Of a DNA stretch of 64,000 nucleotides, positions 42,535 through 53,278 are shown piece by piece. How positions within the stretch are numbered: position 1 is the stretch's first letter; the number at the start of each line of letters is the position of its first letter. The notes under the pieces are model-generated. The model saw only the letters and a program-made list of their open reading frames with translations, ran no database searches and had not been told where the DNA came from. The translations under genes and the position numbers were made by a program. Source of the DNA: Lysinibacillus parviboronicapiens (lineage in GTDB: Bacteria > Bacillota > Bacilli > Bacillales_A > Planococcaceae). The stretch lies in NCBI RefSeq assembly GCF_003049575.1, contig NZ_PYWI01000006.1:94742-158741 (forward strand), read 5' to 3'.

Positions 42535-43914
42535 TTGGCACATACGATTAGAGTGAAAAAAGCGGCCGAACATTTAAGTTTATTTCATTTAACGTGGCCG
42601 ATTTTTTTAGAAGTTTTTTTATTTATGTTAATGGGGCTAGCTGATACATTTATGCTTAGTGCTTTATCTGATAATGCTGTTTCAGGGGTTGGTGCGGCTA
42701 ATCAATATATTCATATTGCAATATTAATACTTGAAGTTGTCGGAAATGGCGCTTCGATTGTTGTTTCGCAGTATCTAGGCTCAAAGCGTTACTTCGAAGC
42801 AGCGAAGATTTCAGCATTGGCGGTTACCATGAATTTATGCGTAGGGCTCATTATGAGTGTTGTGTTCTTCTTTGGTGCAAGCAAATTAATGTCTATGATG
42901 AATTTAACGGGTGAAGTATTGCTTTATGCCCAAAGCTATTTAGTTATTATCGGTAGCTTTATTTTCCTTCAAGCAATTATCAATGCATTAGCAGCGGTAA
43001 TTCGTGTACATGGTTGGACAAAGCAAACGATGTATGTTTCCCTTGGCATGAACGTGCTTCATGTTGTATTAAATTATGGCTTTATTTTTGGTAATTTAGG
43101 TTTACCAGAGTTAGGCGTAAAAGGGGCAGCTATTTCCTCTGTTATCAGCCGTGGACTGGCAGTAATTGCGTTTTTATGGCTGTTGTATCAAGTAATGGAA
43201 GTGCGGGTCAAACTAGAATATTATTTCACCTATTCAAAAGAATATGTCCGGAAAATATTAAATATCGGTTTACCGTCAGCTTTTGAGCAGGTATTATATC
43301 AGTTCTGCCAAATTATTTTCCTTTACTATGCCACATACTTAGGAGCTGAAACGCTTGCGGCAAGACAATATGCTATGAATATTTCTATGTTTACGTACTT
43401 ATTTGCTATTGCAATCGGTACAGGGACAGCGATTATCATAGGTCGCAATGTCGGTGCTGGTCAGAAGGATGAGGCATATCATCAACTGTGGTCGAGTGTA
43501 CGTGCAGCATTTACGTTCACGATAATAATGGTGATAGTAGTGACGTTTTTCCGTACACCACTTATGGGCATTTTTACAGATAATCCAGAAGTTATTGCCA
43601 TTGGGGCATCTGTCTTAGTGTTGAGTATTTTACTTGAAACTGGGCGTACAATGAATATTGTTATTATTAATTCACTACGTGCCTCAGGAGATGCAAGATT
43701 TCCTGTGAAAATTGGTTTCCTGTCAATGGTCTGTATGAGTCTACCGCTTGGCTATTTGTTCGTATTCGTTTTAGATTGGGGATTAGTAGGAATTTGGCTA
43801 GCTATTTCAGCAGATGAATGGTTGCGTGCCATCATCGTATACTTTAGATGGAAAAGTAGGAAATGGGAGCGTTTTGCACTCGTTTCACCAACAGAGCAGA
43901 AGGAGGCGAATTAA
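42535..43914 (+). CDS. MATE-family multidrug efflux protein
   Basis: The 459-residue protein has twelve predicted membrane helices in two halves and typical MATE segments: LTWPIFLEVFLFMLMGLADT, GNGASIVVSQYLGSKR and GTGTAIIIGRNVGAGQKDEA. It should export drugs or metabolites using a sodium or proton gradient. TTG start after AGAAGTGGAAG. The rlmA gene begins immediately after its stop, so the two form an operon. Confidence 0.88.
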   Translation: MAHTIRVKKAAEHLSLFHLTWPIFLEVFLFMLMGLADTFMLSALSDNAVSGVGAANQYIHIAILILEVVGNGASIVVSQYLGSKRYFEAAKISALAVTMNLCVGLIMSVVFFFGASKLMSMMNLTGEVLLYAQSYLVIIGSFIFLQAIINALAAVIRVHGWTKQTMYVSLGMNVLHVVLNYGFIFGNLGLPELGVKGAAISSVISRGLAVIAFLWLLYQVMEVRVKLEYYFTYSKEYVRKILNIGLPSAFEQVLYQFCQIIFLYYATYLGAETLAARQYAMNISMFTYLFAIAIGTGTAIIIGRNVGAGQKDEAYHQLWSSVRAAFTFTIIMVIVVTFFRTPLMGIFTDNPEVIAIGASVLVLSILLETGRTMNIVIINSLRASGDARFPVKIGFLSMVCMSLPLGYLFVFVLDWGLVGIWLAISADEWLRAIIVYFRWKSRKWERFALVSPTEQKEAN

Positions 43915-44745
43915 ATGAGCGCATTATCAAAACGAGCTGCAGGAGCGGTATTGATGAACAACAATATTACGCTATTTGCTTGTCCAATTTGTAAAGAGTC
44001 TATGCGGGTGCATGAACAAGGGCGACTTGAGTGTTCAATGCATCATTCTTTCGATATTGCCAAGCAAGGCTATATTAATATGCTGACACATAGTGCTGCG
44101 TCAAAATACAGTAAGGATCTTTTTGAATCTCGCAAAGCTATTATTGATAGTGGTATGTACGATGTACTGGAAGGGAAAATTATAGAACTAATGGCTGCTG
44201 CTAAAACAGTGCTGGATACAGGCTGTGGTGAGGGCTCACATTTAGCGCGCATAATGGCACATAGAGAGGGTATAGGCATTGGAATTGATATTGCAAAGGA
44301 AGGTATCCTTGCTGCAGCTCGCCATTATCCAGAGCAAATTTGGTGTGTCGGTGACTTAGCGAAGAGTCCATTTGCAAAAACTAGCTTTGAGGCCATATTA
44401 AATATTTTATCGCCAGCTAATTATGAGGAATTTAAGCGGCTACTAGTACCTGGCGGATGTGTGATCAAGGTTGTACCACAAAGTGGCTATTTACAAGAGC
44501 TTCGCGCGCAGCTATATGCCGATTCAGCTAAGGAAACGTATTCCAATGAACAAACCGTAGAACGATTTAGGGAGAGTTTTGCTGAAGTGATGGTTGAACG
44601 TGTTACTTATAAGGTTCCACTTGCTTCAGAGCTTGTTCCTGCACTCCTTGAAATGACACCGATGGGTTGGCATAAGACAGAAGGAACAAGTATTACGCTA
44701 CGTGAAATTACGATTGATGTTGATGTGTTAGTGGGAAAGGTCTAA
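43915..44745 (+). CDS. rlmA: 23S rRNA (guanine-N1)-methyltransferase, RlmA family
   Basis: The 276-residue protein has an N-terminal zinc site, CPIC and CSMHH (Cys23/26, Cys and His near 40-44), SFDIAKQGYINML, then a class I methyltransferase domain with LDTGCGEGSHL as the SAM motif. RlmA methylates G745 or G748 of 23S rRNA; the subtype cannot be told from sequence. The family can affect macrolide/tylosin response. AAGGAGG lies inside the end of the MATE gene, and the ATG follows its stop directly. Confidence 0.88.
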   Translation: MSALSKRAAGAVLMNNNITLFACPICKESMRVHEQGRLECSMHHSFDIAKQGYINMLTHSAASKYSKDLFESRKAIIDSGMYDVLEGKIIELMAAAKTVLDTGCGEGSHLARIMAHREGIGIGIDIAKEGILAAARHYPEQIWCVGDLAKSPFAKTSFEAILNILSPANYEEFKRLLVPGGCVIKVVPQSGYLQELRAQLYADSAKETYSNEQTVERFRESFAEVMVERVTYKVPLASELVPALLEMTPMGWHKTEGTSITLREITIDVDVLVGKV

Positions 44746-44824
44746 TTAGTGTATAGGTAATTGCAGTATACTAGTCTTTTCGATTACAATAGTGATAACT
44801 ATTTAACAAGATAGGAATGAGACA

Positions 44825-45433
44825 GTGTATAAATTCATAGCAAGCGTCGTCAAGATAATATTAAAGTTAATGGGCTCAAAAGCTCGTGTGTATGAGGAGC
44901 AGAACCTACCGAAGGATGGTGGGTTTATTATTGCCTGTACACATACAGGGTATGTTGATATTTTAAACTTAGGTGTTTCGATGTATCCCCGAGAAATTCA
45001 TTTCATGGCAAAAAAGCAGTTATTTGATATAAAAGGCCTTGGCTGGCTCATCGGGCATTTAAATGCCTTCCCAGTTGATCGTGATAATCCAGGACCGAGT
45101 GTCATTAAAATTCCTTCGCAGTTATTGAAAGAGGGGAAAATTGTAGGGATTTTCCCCTCTGGGACACGCAATACAGAAGGTGCTGATTTAAAGCAAGGTG
45201 CCATTACGATTGCACAGCTATCAAAAACACAAATCGTCCCAGCCGCTTACGTTGGTGCACGTAATGCTGGCGATGTATTTAAGCGTGGTAAGGGTTATCT
45301 AATTTATGGTGAACCATTTTATGTAACCGGTAAGGGTAAAGACGGACGTGAGGAATTTATGCACCATTTAGAGCATGAACTACTTACGCTGACAGAGGAG
45401 TTACACAAGCGAATTGCAGCAGAGAAAAAGTAA
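44825..45433 (+). CDS. plsC: 1-acyl-sn-glycerol-3-phosphate acyltransferase
   Basis: The 202-residue enzyme adds the second acyl chain to lysophosphatidic acid at the membrane. It has motif I HTGYVD (His40, Asp45), motif II around FPVDRDNPGPS, motif III FPSGTR (110-115) and VPAAYVG as motif IV. Motif III has Ser where the textbook motif has Glu, which I recall as usual for the Bacillus PlsC (YhdO) type. GTG start after AGGAATGAG. Confidence 0.9.
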   Translation: MYKFIASVVKIILKLMGSKARVYEEQNLPKDGGFIIACTHTGYVDILNLGVSMYPREIHFMAKKQLFDIKGLGWLIGHLNAFPVDRDNPGPSVIKIPSQLLKEGKIVGIFPSGTRNTEGADLKQGAITIAQLSKTQIVPAAYVGARNAGDVFKRGKGYLIYGEPFYVTGKGKDGREEFMHHLEHELLTLTEELHKRIAAEKK

Positions 45434-45441
45434 AAAGTAAG

Positions 45442-45471
45442 CACTCAAAATCATGTGATTTTGAGTGTTTT
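45442..45471 (+). terminator. Intrinsic terminator
   Basis: A perfect 12-bp stem (CACTCAAAATCA and complement) with a 2-nt loop as drawn, followed by TTTTG. Confidence 0.8.
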
Positions 45472-45490
45472 GTCATAGGGGGACATTGTA

Positions 45491-45955
45491 ATGATTCGAG
45501 TTCTTTTCGTTTGTTTGGGTAATATATGTCGTTCGCCGATGGTTGAAGCAGTAATGCGTGATTTAGTAGAAAAACAACATGTAAGTGAGGTCATTGAAGT
45601 GGATTCTGCTGCGACAAGTGCGTGGCATATAGGTGAACCACCGCATCGAGGTACGCAAGATAAGCTTCAAGAGTATGGAATTTCGACACGCGGGATGAAA
45701 GGACGTCAATTACAAAAGACAGACTTCGAGCAATTTGATTATATTGTAGGGATGGATGATAGTAATATTCAAAATATCCACTCAATGTTAGGCAATCCAC
45801 ATTCACCAAAGATTTTCCGCTTTTTAGATTTAACAAGTCATCGAAAAGACGTACCAGACCCTTACTATACAGGAGATTTTCAAGAAACCTATGATTTAGC
45901 GGTAGAAGGATGTCAGGCATTATTAGAAAAAATTATACAAGAAAATAGATTGTGA
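45491..45955 (+). CDS. Low-molecular-weight protein tyrosine phosphatase
   Basis: The 154-residue protein begins with the catalytic P-loop VCLGNICRSP (Cys8, Arg14) and has the acid DPYYTGDF near residue 122. It fits the YfkJ-like LMW phosphatases. The same fold occurs in ArsC-type arsenate reductases, but the second and third Cys of ArsC are absent and the DPYY acid loop argues for a tyrosine phosphatase. ATG after AGGGGGACA. Confidence 0.9.
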   Translation: MIRVLFVCLGNICRSPMVEAVMRDLVEKQHVSEVIEVDSAATSAWHIGEPPHRGTQDKLQEYGISTRGMKGRQLQKTDFEQFDYIVGMDDSNIQNIHSMLGNPHSPKIFRFLDLTSHRKDVPDPYYTGDFQETYDLAVEGCQALLEKIIQENRL

Positions 45956-46189
45956 AAATGCTATTATTTATTGTAATGTAGCATAAAAGAAGTCTCTGAA
46001 TGATGAAAAAATTAGTAACTGAAGTTTCAAAAAGTAGTACCTTAAACATTGGTATATCTAGCTTTGTAAGCATCATTGTGTTATTATTTGCAGAGTAAAG
46101 ATACGATAAGTATTTAATTACCATTTACAGATGTGCCGATGCGCATCTATGATTTTTATAAACTTTATTTTCGAAAGAGAGTGGAAACA

Positions 46190-46909
46190 ATGGGTCGTAA
46201 GTGGAACAATATTAAAGAAAAGAAAGCGTCTAAAGACCAAAGCACAAGCCGTGTAAATGCAAAATTCGGTCGCGAAATTTATGTAGCAGCAAAGTCGGGC
46301 GAACCAGACCCTGAATCAAACCGCGCCCTTAAAGTTGTCCTTGAACGTGCAAAAACATATAGTGTCCCAAAACACATCATTGAAAAGGCTATTGAAAAAG
46401 CGAAAGGCGGGGGCGATGAAAACTTCGACGAATTACGCTATGAAGGTTTTGGCCCAGCCGGTACAATGCTAATCGTGGATGCCTTAACAAACAATGTTAA
46501 TCGTACAGCTTCAGATGTGCGTGCAGCCTTCGGTAAAAATAACGGAAACATGGGTGTAAGTGGTTCTGTAGCTTATATGTTCGATTCAACAGCTGTTATT
46601 GGGTTAGAAGGTAAGTCAGCAGACGAAGTACTTGAGATTTTAATGGAAGCAGATATAGATGCACGTGACATTCTTGAGGAAGACGAAACAGTCATTATTT
46701 ATGCAGAGCCAGATCAATTCTTTGCTGCTCAAGAAGCACTGAAAGAGGCAGGCGTAGAAGAATTCACAGTAGCTGAGCTTTCCATGTTACCACAAACAGA
46801 AGTTACATTAACTGGTGATGATGTAGCCAAATTTGAAAAATTAATTGATGCATTAGAAGATTTAGATGATGTACAAAATGTCTACCATAATGCAGATTTA
46901 AGCGAATAA
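46190..46909 (+). CDS. YebC/PmpR-family protein, YeeN type
   Basis: The ATG at 46190 follows AAAGAGAGTGG and starts [16 protein letters not shown], the family's N-terminus; upstream in-frame codons do not align. The 239-residue protein has the three YebC domains, with [20 protein letters not shown] and [18 protein letters not shown]. Recent work links YebC proteins to translation of proline-rich stretches, whereas older annotation is transcription regulator. The YeeN subgroup is the shorter paralogue found in Bacillales and in E. coli. Confidence 0.9.
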   Translation: MGRKWNNIKEKKASKDQSTSRVNAKFGREIYVAAKSGEPDPESNRALKVVLERAKTYSVPKHIIEKAIEKAKGGGDENFDELRYEGFGPAGTMLIVDALTNNVNRTASDVRAAFGKNNGNMGVSGSVAYMFDSTAVIGLEGKSADEVLEILMEADIDARDILEEDETVIIYAEPDQFFAAQEALKEAGVEEFTVAELSMLPQTEVTLTGDDVAKFEKLIDALEDLDDVQNVYHNADLSE

Positions 46910-46927
46910 TCATTTAATAAATATGAT

Positions 46928-46958
46928 AAACCAGTAGCGATAATGCTACTGGTTTTTA
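46928..46958 (+). terminator. Intrinsic terminator
   Basis: AAACCAGTAGC pairs with GCTACTGGTTT, followed by TTAATT. Confidence 0.82.
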
Positions 46959-46974
46959 ATTAGGGAGGAGAATT

Positions 46975-48270
46975 GTGCAGACTTTTTTAGCTGTCGTGAT
47001 ATTTTTAGGGACATTATTTTTAGTGATTGTGCAGCCACGTAAAATATCAATTGGTTGGTCTGCATGTATTGGAGCAGCAATTGCGCTTATCGTGGGTGTC
47101 GTTACATGGCATGATGTTATGGAGGTAACGGGCATTGTATGGAATGCAACATTAGCGTTTATAGGTATTATTATAATCTCACTTATTTTAGATGAAATTG
47201 GTTTTTTTGAATGGGCAGCACTTCATATGGCACGACTTGCGAAAGGTAGTGGGGTTCGCTTATTTATTTATATTGCCTGCCTAGGCGCAATCGTATCAGC
47301 TTTATTTGCAAATGACGGCGCAGCGCTCATTTTAACGCCGATTGTGTTGGCGATGGTGCGTAAGCTGAATATGACGGAGAAGATGGTTTTTCCATTTATT
47401 ATAGCAAGTGGTTTTATTGCAGATACAACATCGCTACCCCTAGTAATTAGCAATTTAACAAATATTGTTTCGGCAGATTATTTTGGTATTGGTTTCATGG
47501 AATATGCAATACATATGATAGTGCCAAATTTCTTTTCGTTACTAGCTAGTGTAATCGTGCTTTATGTTTATTTTCGCAAATCGATACCAAAGCATTATTC
47601 GTTGGAAGCAGTAGAACAACCAGCAGCAGCCATCCGCGATAGAAAGTTATTTCGTTTCTCCTGGTATGTAATAGCAATTTTACTAATCGGCTTCCTATCG
47701 AGTGAGTTTTTAAAAATTCCAGTATCCTTTATTTTATGTGGCGTCGCAGCTATCTTTTTATGGCTAGCACAAAGCAGTCAACAGATAGATACGAAACGAG
47801 TTGTAAAAGGTGCACCGTGGAGTATTGTGTTTTTCTCTATTGGCATGTATGTAGTTGTGTATGGATTGAAAAATGTGGGAATGACAGGTTTATTAGCTGG
47901 ATTACTAGAACATGCCGTTCAGCAGGGATTGGTTGTGGCAACTATAACGATGGGCTTTGTAGCAGCAGTACTGTCGGCAGTAATGAATAATTTACCTACA
48001 GTTATGATTGATGCATTAGCCATTGCCGAGACAAGTGCAACGGGTTCCATTAAAAAAGGGCTTATATATGCAAATGTTATTGGTACTAATCTAGGGCCAA
48101 AAATGACTCCCATTGGATCCCTTGCTACATTAATATGGCTTCATATATTAGCACAACGAGGCATTAGAATAAGTTGGGGGCAGTTTTTAAAGATAGGTAT
48201 AATTCTAACTGTACCGACACTTTTGGCTACGTTACTAGCATTGATTGTTTGGTTAGTGATTATAGCGTAG
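46975..48270 (+). CDS. arsB: ArsB-type arsenite/antimonite efflux permease
   Basis: The 431-residue membrane protein has about twelve helices and ArsB-type segments: [38 protein letters not shown] and [13 protein letters not shown]. It belongs to the ArsB/NhaD group of the ion transporter superfamily and most likely exports arsenite. There is no arsR or arsC beside it, so its control is unclear. GTG start after GGAGGAG. Confidence 0.88.
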   Translation: MQTFLAVVIFLGTLFLVIVQPRKISIGWSACIGAAIALIVGVVTWHDVMEVTGIVWNATLAFIGIIIISLILDEIGFFEWAALHMARLAKGSGVRLFIYIACLGAIVSALFANDGAALILTPIVLAMVRKLNMTEKMVFPFIIASGFIADTTSLPLVISNLTNIVSADYFGIGFMEYAIHMIVPNFFSLLASVIVLYVYFRKSIPKHYSLEAVEQPAAAIRDRKLFRFSWYVIAILLIGFLSSEFLKIPVSFILCGVAAIFLWLAQSSQQIDTKRVVKGAPWSIVFFSIGMYVVVYGLKNVGMTGLLAGLLEHAVQQGLVVATITMGFVAAVLSAVMNNLPTVMIDALAIAETSATGSIKKGLIYANVIGTNLGPKMTPIGSLATLIWLHILAQRGIRISWGQFLKIGIILTVPTLLATLLALIVWLVIIA

Positions 48271-48621
48271 CAGAGCAGGCTGAATGTAGAATAGTCAATA
48301 ATAAGGCATAACAACTTAGAAAATTAAAACTTTAACCTTACTATTTTGGGCAAGTTTTTTTCAAATGTTCATAATGAAGTAAACGGTAGGCATTCATACA
48401 TTTAAATTATGATAAACATCAAAAAACTATTTTTCTACAGACCATAACCCTGTAGAAAGATAGTTTTTTTCTAATATATAAAAATGCGCATAATAGCATA
48501 TTTAGCCAATAAAGCAACTAATTTGCCTATTATTTGTGGTTTACCCATTGTGTTAACTTTGAAACCATACCATAATATAGATTAATACATTTTGTGAACG
48601 AAGAGAAAAGGGGTGTAAAGC
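48271..48621. other. Intergenic region with a terminator
   Basis: No ORF is supported. The terminator of arsB lies at 48421-48471, and the chemoreceptor promoter should be between it and 48600. Confidence 0.5.
48421..48471 (+). terminator. Intrinsic terminator, 150 bp after arsB
   Basis: AAAAAACTATTTTTCTACAG pairs with CTGTAGAAAGATAGTTTTTT (one mismatch), followed by TCTAAT. Confidence 0.8.
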
Positions 48622-50364
48622 ATGAAATTTTTACGTTCAATACAGGGGAAATTAATTATCATTTCATTAGCACTACTAATAGTGCCAAGCTTAATTATAG
48701 GGGTAGTTAGTTATGGGAAAGCAAAAGATGGTATGGAGGGTATTGGAGAGCAAGTTATACAAAATAGCGTTGAATCTGCTTTGCAATTAATTGAACTGGC
48801 GAATGAAAGTGTAGAAAAAGGCGACATCCCTCTGGAAGTTGCACAAGAAAGAGTACGTGAAGCATTTCTTGGTCCAAAGGACAGTGAAGGAAAACGGCCG
48901 ATTAATTACCCAGGTGATTTAGGTGAGTACGGTTATATTTATGTTTTAGATGATAAAGGAACATTAACAACCCATCCTACTCGTGAGGGAGACAATCTTT
49001 GGGAAGATCAGGATAGCAGTGGTAAGTATTTCATACGCGAAGTCACTGATAGAGCACTTGAAGGCGGCGGTTTTACACAATATGAGTTTGAATTGCCGGG
49101 ACAAACAACTTTGGCTGATAAAATAATCTACTCCGAAAAAGATCCTCATTGGGGTTGGATTATTGCATCGGGTACATATATGCAAGATTTTAATAAAGAA
49201 GCGTATTCATTATTATTAGTGATTGGACTTACATTATTTGGGGCAGTTATTATTGGAAGTATCATTGTTATCTTAGTTTCTAGACATTTAGCTTTACCAA
49301 TCGGTCGCTTGTCAAAACGTGTTCGTGAAGTAGCAAAGGGAAATCTAACTGTCGAAATCGAAAATTTACAACGTTCTGATGAAATTGGCCAATTAAATGA
49401 AGGCTTCAATGAAATGGTTAAGCAATTAAAAACATTAATTACAGATGTTGAAGAATCGATTGTAGAAATACAAGCAACTTCTTCTAACCTTACAGCGGTG
49501 GCAGAGGAAACAAATGCATATGGTGATGAAATCGTAAAAGCAATTAATGAGGTATCAAGTGGCGCGGTGCAGCAGGCCTCAGATGCTGAGGATACGAACC
49601 GCACAGCTCTTGATTTTGCACAGCAAATCGTCGTTTTACATGATAAAAACACATCCATGTTAAATTCATCACAACTGATGAAGCAATCCAATGTGGATGG
49701 TTTAGCAAACTTAAATCGTTTGAAGGAAAAATCATTGGAATCGTCAGCACTAATAAGTAATGTACAAACTGTATTTGATAGCCTGATTGTAAAGGTAAGA
49801 GAAATTGAAGGTATTGTCGGAACAATAAATGAAATTTCTGATCAGACGAACCTTTTGGCGTTAAATGCATCGATTGAAGCGGCTCGTGCCGGTGAACATG
49901 GTAAGGGTTTTGCCGTAGTTGCAGAGGAAGTACGTAAACTTGCGGATCAAACATCTGTAGCGACAGAATTGGTGCGTACAACATTACGGGGGATTGAAAG
50001 TGAAACAAATCTAGTGACAGGCGAAATGCACAAAACCAATTCCATTGTTCAAGAACAAAATGATTCGGTGGCGATTACAGAATCATCATTCAAGGAAATT
50101 GAGTTAGCGGTTGAAAAAATTATTTCGGCCATAGAGGAAATGGCAACTGGCGTAGAATATTTGAATCATTCGAAGGATGAAATCATGCATTCCATTGAAA
50201 GCATTGCCCATATCAGTGAGAAAAACGCGGGCACATCAGAGGAAGTAACTGCCTCTGTTGACGAGCAACAGCGAGCAATTCAACTTGTGAGTGAATCCTC
50301 CAATGACTTAACTGATGAAATCGCGGCATTACAAGAATCTATTAAGCGCTTTATATTACGATAA
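48622..50364 (+). CDS. Methyl-accepting chemotaxis protein with Cache sensor
   Basis: The 580-residue receptor has membrane helices near residues 10-30 and 200-220, with a single-Cache sensor outside ([30 protein letters not shown]). A HAMP domain follows, then the MCP hairpin with tip [20 protein letters not shown]. Cache sensors of this kind bind small organic acids or amino acids. ATG after AAAAGGGGTG. It stands alone, with its own terminator. Confidence 0.92.
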   Translation: MKFLRSIQGKLIIISLALLIVPSLIIGVVSYGKAKDGMEGIGEQVIQNSVESALQLIELANESVEKGDIPLEVAQERVREAFLGPKDSEGKRPINYPGDLGEYGYIYVLDDKGTLTTHPTREGDNLWEDQDSSGKYFIREVTDRALEGGGFTQYEFELPGQTTLADKIIYSEKDPHWGWIIASGTYMQDFNKEAYSLLLVIGLTLFGAVIIGSIIVILVSRHLALPIGRLSKRVREVAKGNLTVEIENLQRSDEIGQLNEGFNEMVKQLKTLITDVEESIVEIQATSSNLTAVAEETNAYGDEIVKAINEVSSGAVQQASDAEDTNRTALDFAQQIVVLHDKNTSMLNSSQLMKQSNVDGLANLNRLKEKSLESSALISNVQTVFDSLIVKVREIEGIVGTINEISDQTNLLALNASIEAARAGEHGKGFAVVAEEVRKLADQTSVATELVRTTLRGIESETNLVTGEMHKTNSIVQEQNDSVAITESSFKEIELAVEKIISAIEEMATGVEYLNHSKDEIMHSIESIAHISEKNAGTSEEVTASVDEQQRAIQLVSESSNDLTDEIAALQESIKRFILR

Positions 50365-50371
50365 CTGAATT

Positions 50372-50414
50372 GGATGTTTGTACAGAAGTAATACTTTGTA
50401 CAAGCATCCTTTTT
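50372..50414 (+). terminator. Terminator of the chemoreceptor gene
   Basis: GGATGTTTGTACA pairs with TGTACAAGCATCC (one wobble), followed by TTTTTC. Confidence 0.85.
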
Positions 50415-50451
50415 CATCGTAGCGCGTTGATAGAAGTAAGGGGTGATGCAT

Positions 50452-51027
50452 ATGAAGAAGTGGATAATAAGGATAGCGATTCTACTATTCTGCATTAGTG
50501 GTGGGATTTATATATGGCTGGGAGAGGACATAAAGCATGGTGCACAACCACTAGCAAATGGGACAGCTACATATATGATTGTGCTTGGCGCCAAGGTAAA
50601 ACCAAATGGAGTTCCCTCACTAGCTTTAAGAAATAGATTAGAGGAATCGATCGACTATTTAACGAAGTATCCACATGTGAAGGTGATTGTTTCAGGTGGA
50701 CAAGGATCTGATGAAGACAGAACAGAGGCCTCTGTTATGCTCGATTATTTAGTACAAAGGGGTATCCCCGCTGAACGTATTTTGGTAGAAGATCAATCGA
50801 CATCAACATACGAAAATTTACTATTTTCAAAGGAGTTATTACCAGAGGCGACAAAGCAAATTACGATCGTTTCGAATGATTTTCATTTGCAACGGGCGAA
50901 ATATCTAGCAAAATCTTTAGGCTTTGAGGTAGATGTTGTTGTCGCAAAAACACCTAAATCTGTTGAAACTAAGCTAAGAATACGGGAAAGAGCAGCGCTA
51001 TTAAAAACATATATTTTGGGCTACTAA
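50452..51027 (+). CDS. YdcF/SanA-family (DUF218) membrane protein
   Basis: The 191-residue protein has one N-terminal membrane helix (6-22) and a DUF218 domain: YMIVLGAKVKPNGVPSLALR, VIVSGGQGSDEDRTEA, LVEDQSTSTYENLLFSKEL and TIVSNDFHLQRAKYLAKSLG. The family includes SanA, ElyC and YdcF, linked to envelope integrity, with no firm reaction known. ATG at 50452 after AAGGGGTG. Confidence 0.85.
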   Translation: MKKWIIRIAILLFCISGGIYIWLGEDIKHGAQPLANGTATYMIVLGAKVKPNGVPSLALRNRLEESIDYLTKYPHVKVIVSGGQGSDEDRTEASVMLDYLVQRGIPAERILVEDQSTSTYENLLFSKELLPEATKQITIVSNDFHLQRAKYLAKSLGFEVDVVVAKTPKSVETKLRIRERAALLKTYILGY

Positions 51028-51109
51028 AGGTAAATTTTGTTTCTTAATCCGATGTATTTGGCATATAATAGAAATATCACCGTGTATACGATAGAAAGAG
51101 GGGACTTCT

Positions 51110-52807
51110 ATGACAACGTTTAAAGATTATGAATATCAACGTCCGAATGTGGAGGCATTAAAAGAGCAACAATTAGCTTTAATTAAGCAATTCAAAGATG
51201 CTCAAACTGTAGAGGAACAAAGTAATCTTATAGAGAAATTAAATAAGCTAAGTAAAGACTATGCGACCATGGCAAACTTAGTTTATATTCGCGCGTCCAT
51301 TGATACGAATGATGAATTTTATCAGGCGGAACGCGATTATTTTGACGAGGTCGGCCCAGAGCTAGAAGAAGTCACTACAGAATATTATAAAGCGTTAGTT
51401 GCTTCACCATTACGCGAACAATTAGAAGAAAAGTGGGGACAACAGCTATTCGATTTAGCTTCCTACCAAATTAAGGGCTTTTCTCCGAATGTCATCGATT
51501 TAATGCAAAAAGAAAATAAATTGGTTTCTGAATATAATAAGCTAGTTGCCTCAGCGCAAATTGAATTTAATGGTGAAACATTAACACTTGCACAGCTTGG
51601 TCCATACGCTGAATCGACTGATCGTGCCATGCGTAAAGCTGCAACAGATGCACGTTTTGGATTTTTTGCAGAGCATGAAGCGGAATTTGACCGCTTATAT
51701 GATGAACTAGTAAAGGTACGTCACGAAATCGCTGTGAAGCTTGGCTATAAAAATTATGTTGAACTTGGCTATATACGCATGAACCGTATTGATTATGATG
51801 CGAATATGGTAAAGAAATTCCGAGATCAGGTGCGTGATTTAATCGTACCCGTTGCAACTAAACTTTTTGAACGCCAAGCAAAACGTATCGGCATCTCTGA
51901 TTTTAAATTCTATGATGAAAATTTAAATTTCTTAACAGGTAATGCTACCCCGAAGGGTGATCCAGAGTGGATTGTTGCCAATGGCAAGAAAATGTACGAA
52001 GAATTATCAAGCGAAACAGGTGAATTCTTCAACTTTATGATTGATAATGATTTAATGGATTTAGTGGCAAAGAAGGGCAAAGAAAGTGGCGGTTATTGTA
52101 CATTTATTGAAAATTATCATGCACCGTTTATCTTCTCGAATTTCAATGGAACATCTGGAGATATCGATGTATTAACACATGAGGCTGGACATGCCTTCCA
52201 GGTGTATTCAAGCCGTAATATTGGCATTCCTGAATATTTATGGCCTACATTTGAATCTTGTGAAATTCACTCTATGAGTATGGAATTCTTTACGTGGCCA
52301 TGGATGGAATTATTCTTCAAGGAAGACACAGAGAAATACAAATTCACACATTTAAGCAGTGGTCTTTTATTCCTTCCTTATGGGGTTGCCGTTGATGAGT
52401 TCCAGCATGTTATTTACGAAAATCCTGAGATGACACCAGCAGAGCGTAAGGCAGTATGGAAGAAAATTGAGGAAACCTATTTACCGCATCGCGATTATGA
52501 CGGCAATAGCTATCTAGAAGTAGGAGGTATCTGGCAGCGTCAAGCACATATTTATGCAAGTCCATTCTATTATATTGACTACACATTAGCGCAAATTTGT
52601 GCATTCCAATTCTGGAAACGCTCGCGTGAAGAATTTGCTGCAGCTTGGAAAGACTATATTCATTTATGTGGTTTAGGCGGTTCAATGTCCTTTACTAAGC
52701 TTGTGAAGGAAGCTGGATTGATCTCACCATTTGAGGATGGCTGTGTGGAATCGGTAATTGGTGATATTGAAGACTATTTAAATTCAGTCGACGATACAAA
52801 ATTATAG
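51110..52807 (+). CDS. M3-family oligoendopeptidase (PepF-like)
   Basis: The 565-residue metalloprotease has the zinc motif HEAGH (His357, Glu358, His361) and the third ligand Glu385 in CEIHSMSMEF. The N-terminal helical part (1-190) covers the cleft of oligopeptidases. It should cut short cytoplasmic peptides. The C-terminal aromatic-rich segment SPFYYIDYTLAQICAFQFW is family typical. ATG after AGAGGGGACT. It is monocistronic. Confidence 0.92.
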   Translation: MTTFKDYEYQRPNVEALKEQQLALIKQFKDAQTVEEQSNLIEKLNKLSKDYATMANLVYIRASIDTNDEFYQAERDYFDEVGPELEEVTTEYYKALVASPLREQLEEKWGQQLFDLASYQIKGFSPNVIDLMQKENKLVSEYNKLVASAQIEFNGETLTLAQLGPYAESTDRAMRKAATDARFGFFAEHEAEFDRLYDELVKVRHEIAVKLGYKNYVELGYIRMNRIDYDANMVKKFRDQVRDLIVPVATKLFERQAKRIGISDFKFYDENLNFLTGNATPKGDPEWIVANGKKMYEELSSETGEFFNFMIDNDLMDLVAKKGKESGGYCTFIENYHAPFIFSNFNGTSGDIDVLTHEAGHAFQVYSSRNIGIPEYLWPTFESCEIHSMSMEFFTWPWMELFFKEDTEKYKFTHLSSGLLFLPYGVAVDEFQHVIYENPEMTPAERKAVWKKIEETYLPHRDYDGNSYLEVGGIWQRQAHIYASPFYYIDYTLAQICAFQFWKRSREEFAAAWKDYIHLCGLGGSMSFTKLVKEAGLISPFEDGCVESVIGDIEDYLNSVDDTKL

Positions 52808-52883
52808 TTTGGGTTGGAGAATGTCCTAAATGGATGCAGTGCTCCCAAATAATGATTGAATATATATCTTGAAAGAATTTCGC

Positions 52884-52975
52884 GATATTCTTGCGGGACA
52901 ACGTGTGAGACCCGCAGATGCTTTAGCATCTGTAGGGCCTTACGAATCCCCGCGGAAAGAAAGCGGAATTTTTTT
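52884..52975. repeat. Interspersed GC-rich repeat candidate
   Basis: The segment GCGGGACAACGTGTGAGACC through CCCGCGGAAAGAAAGCGG is GC-rich and unlike its AT-rich surroundings. Its pattern (GAGACCCGCAG, then ATTCCCCGCGGAAAG) resembles an interspersed intergenic element I have seen in Bacillus and Lysinibacillus genomes. An internal hairpin is GATGCTTTAGCATC. Confidence 0.5.
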
Positions 52976-53278
52976 GTGAACACCTAATATGGTCAACTAG
53001 TAAAAGGGCTTGTCTCATACATAGTGACAGGAGCGAGGACAGTCATAGCTCATACTGTTTTTGATGATTAAAAAGTAAGGAATCTGCAAAATTCCTGCGC
53101 ATCGTATTTGCGTAGCAAGAATAAGTGTTATCATCTAGATGGAGTGGAAATCTGCTGTATAAACATATTATTTGGCGATATGAATTATTTGCTGAAAAAG
53201 TTAATACTAGGATACTTGCGAAATGGTTAATATATAAGTAGTATTTTCAGTAACTGTGATAAAAGGAAGTGACTTAGA
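52976..53278. other. Intergenic region without a recognised gene
   Basis: No supported ORF. It follows the GC-rich repeat and presumably holds the promoter of the AI-2E permease gene. Confidence 0.4.

Noticed and set aside
44825..45433. FPSGTR in PlsC as a catalytic-site mutation
   Set aside because: As I recall, Bacillus PlsC proteins carry this variant too, so it is not a sign of inactivation.
45491..45955. ArsC arsenate reductase partner of ArsB
   Set aside because: The P-loop and DPYY loop fit a LMW tyrosine phosphatase and the extra ArsC cysteines are missing; an unrelated gene separates it from arsB.
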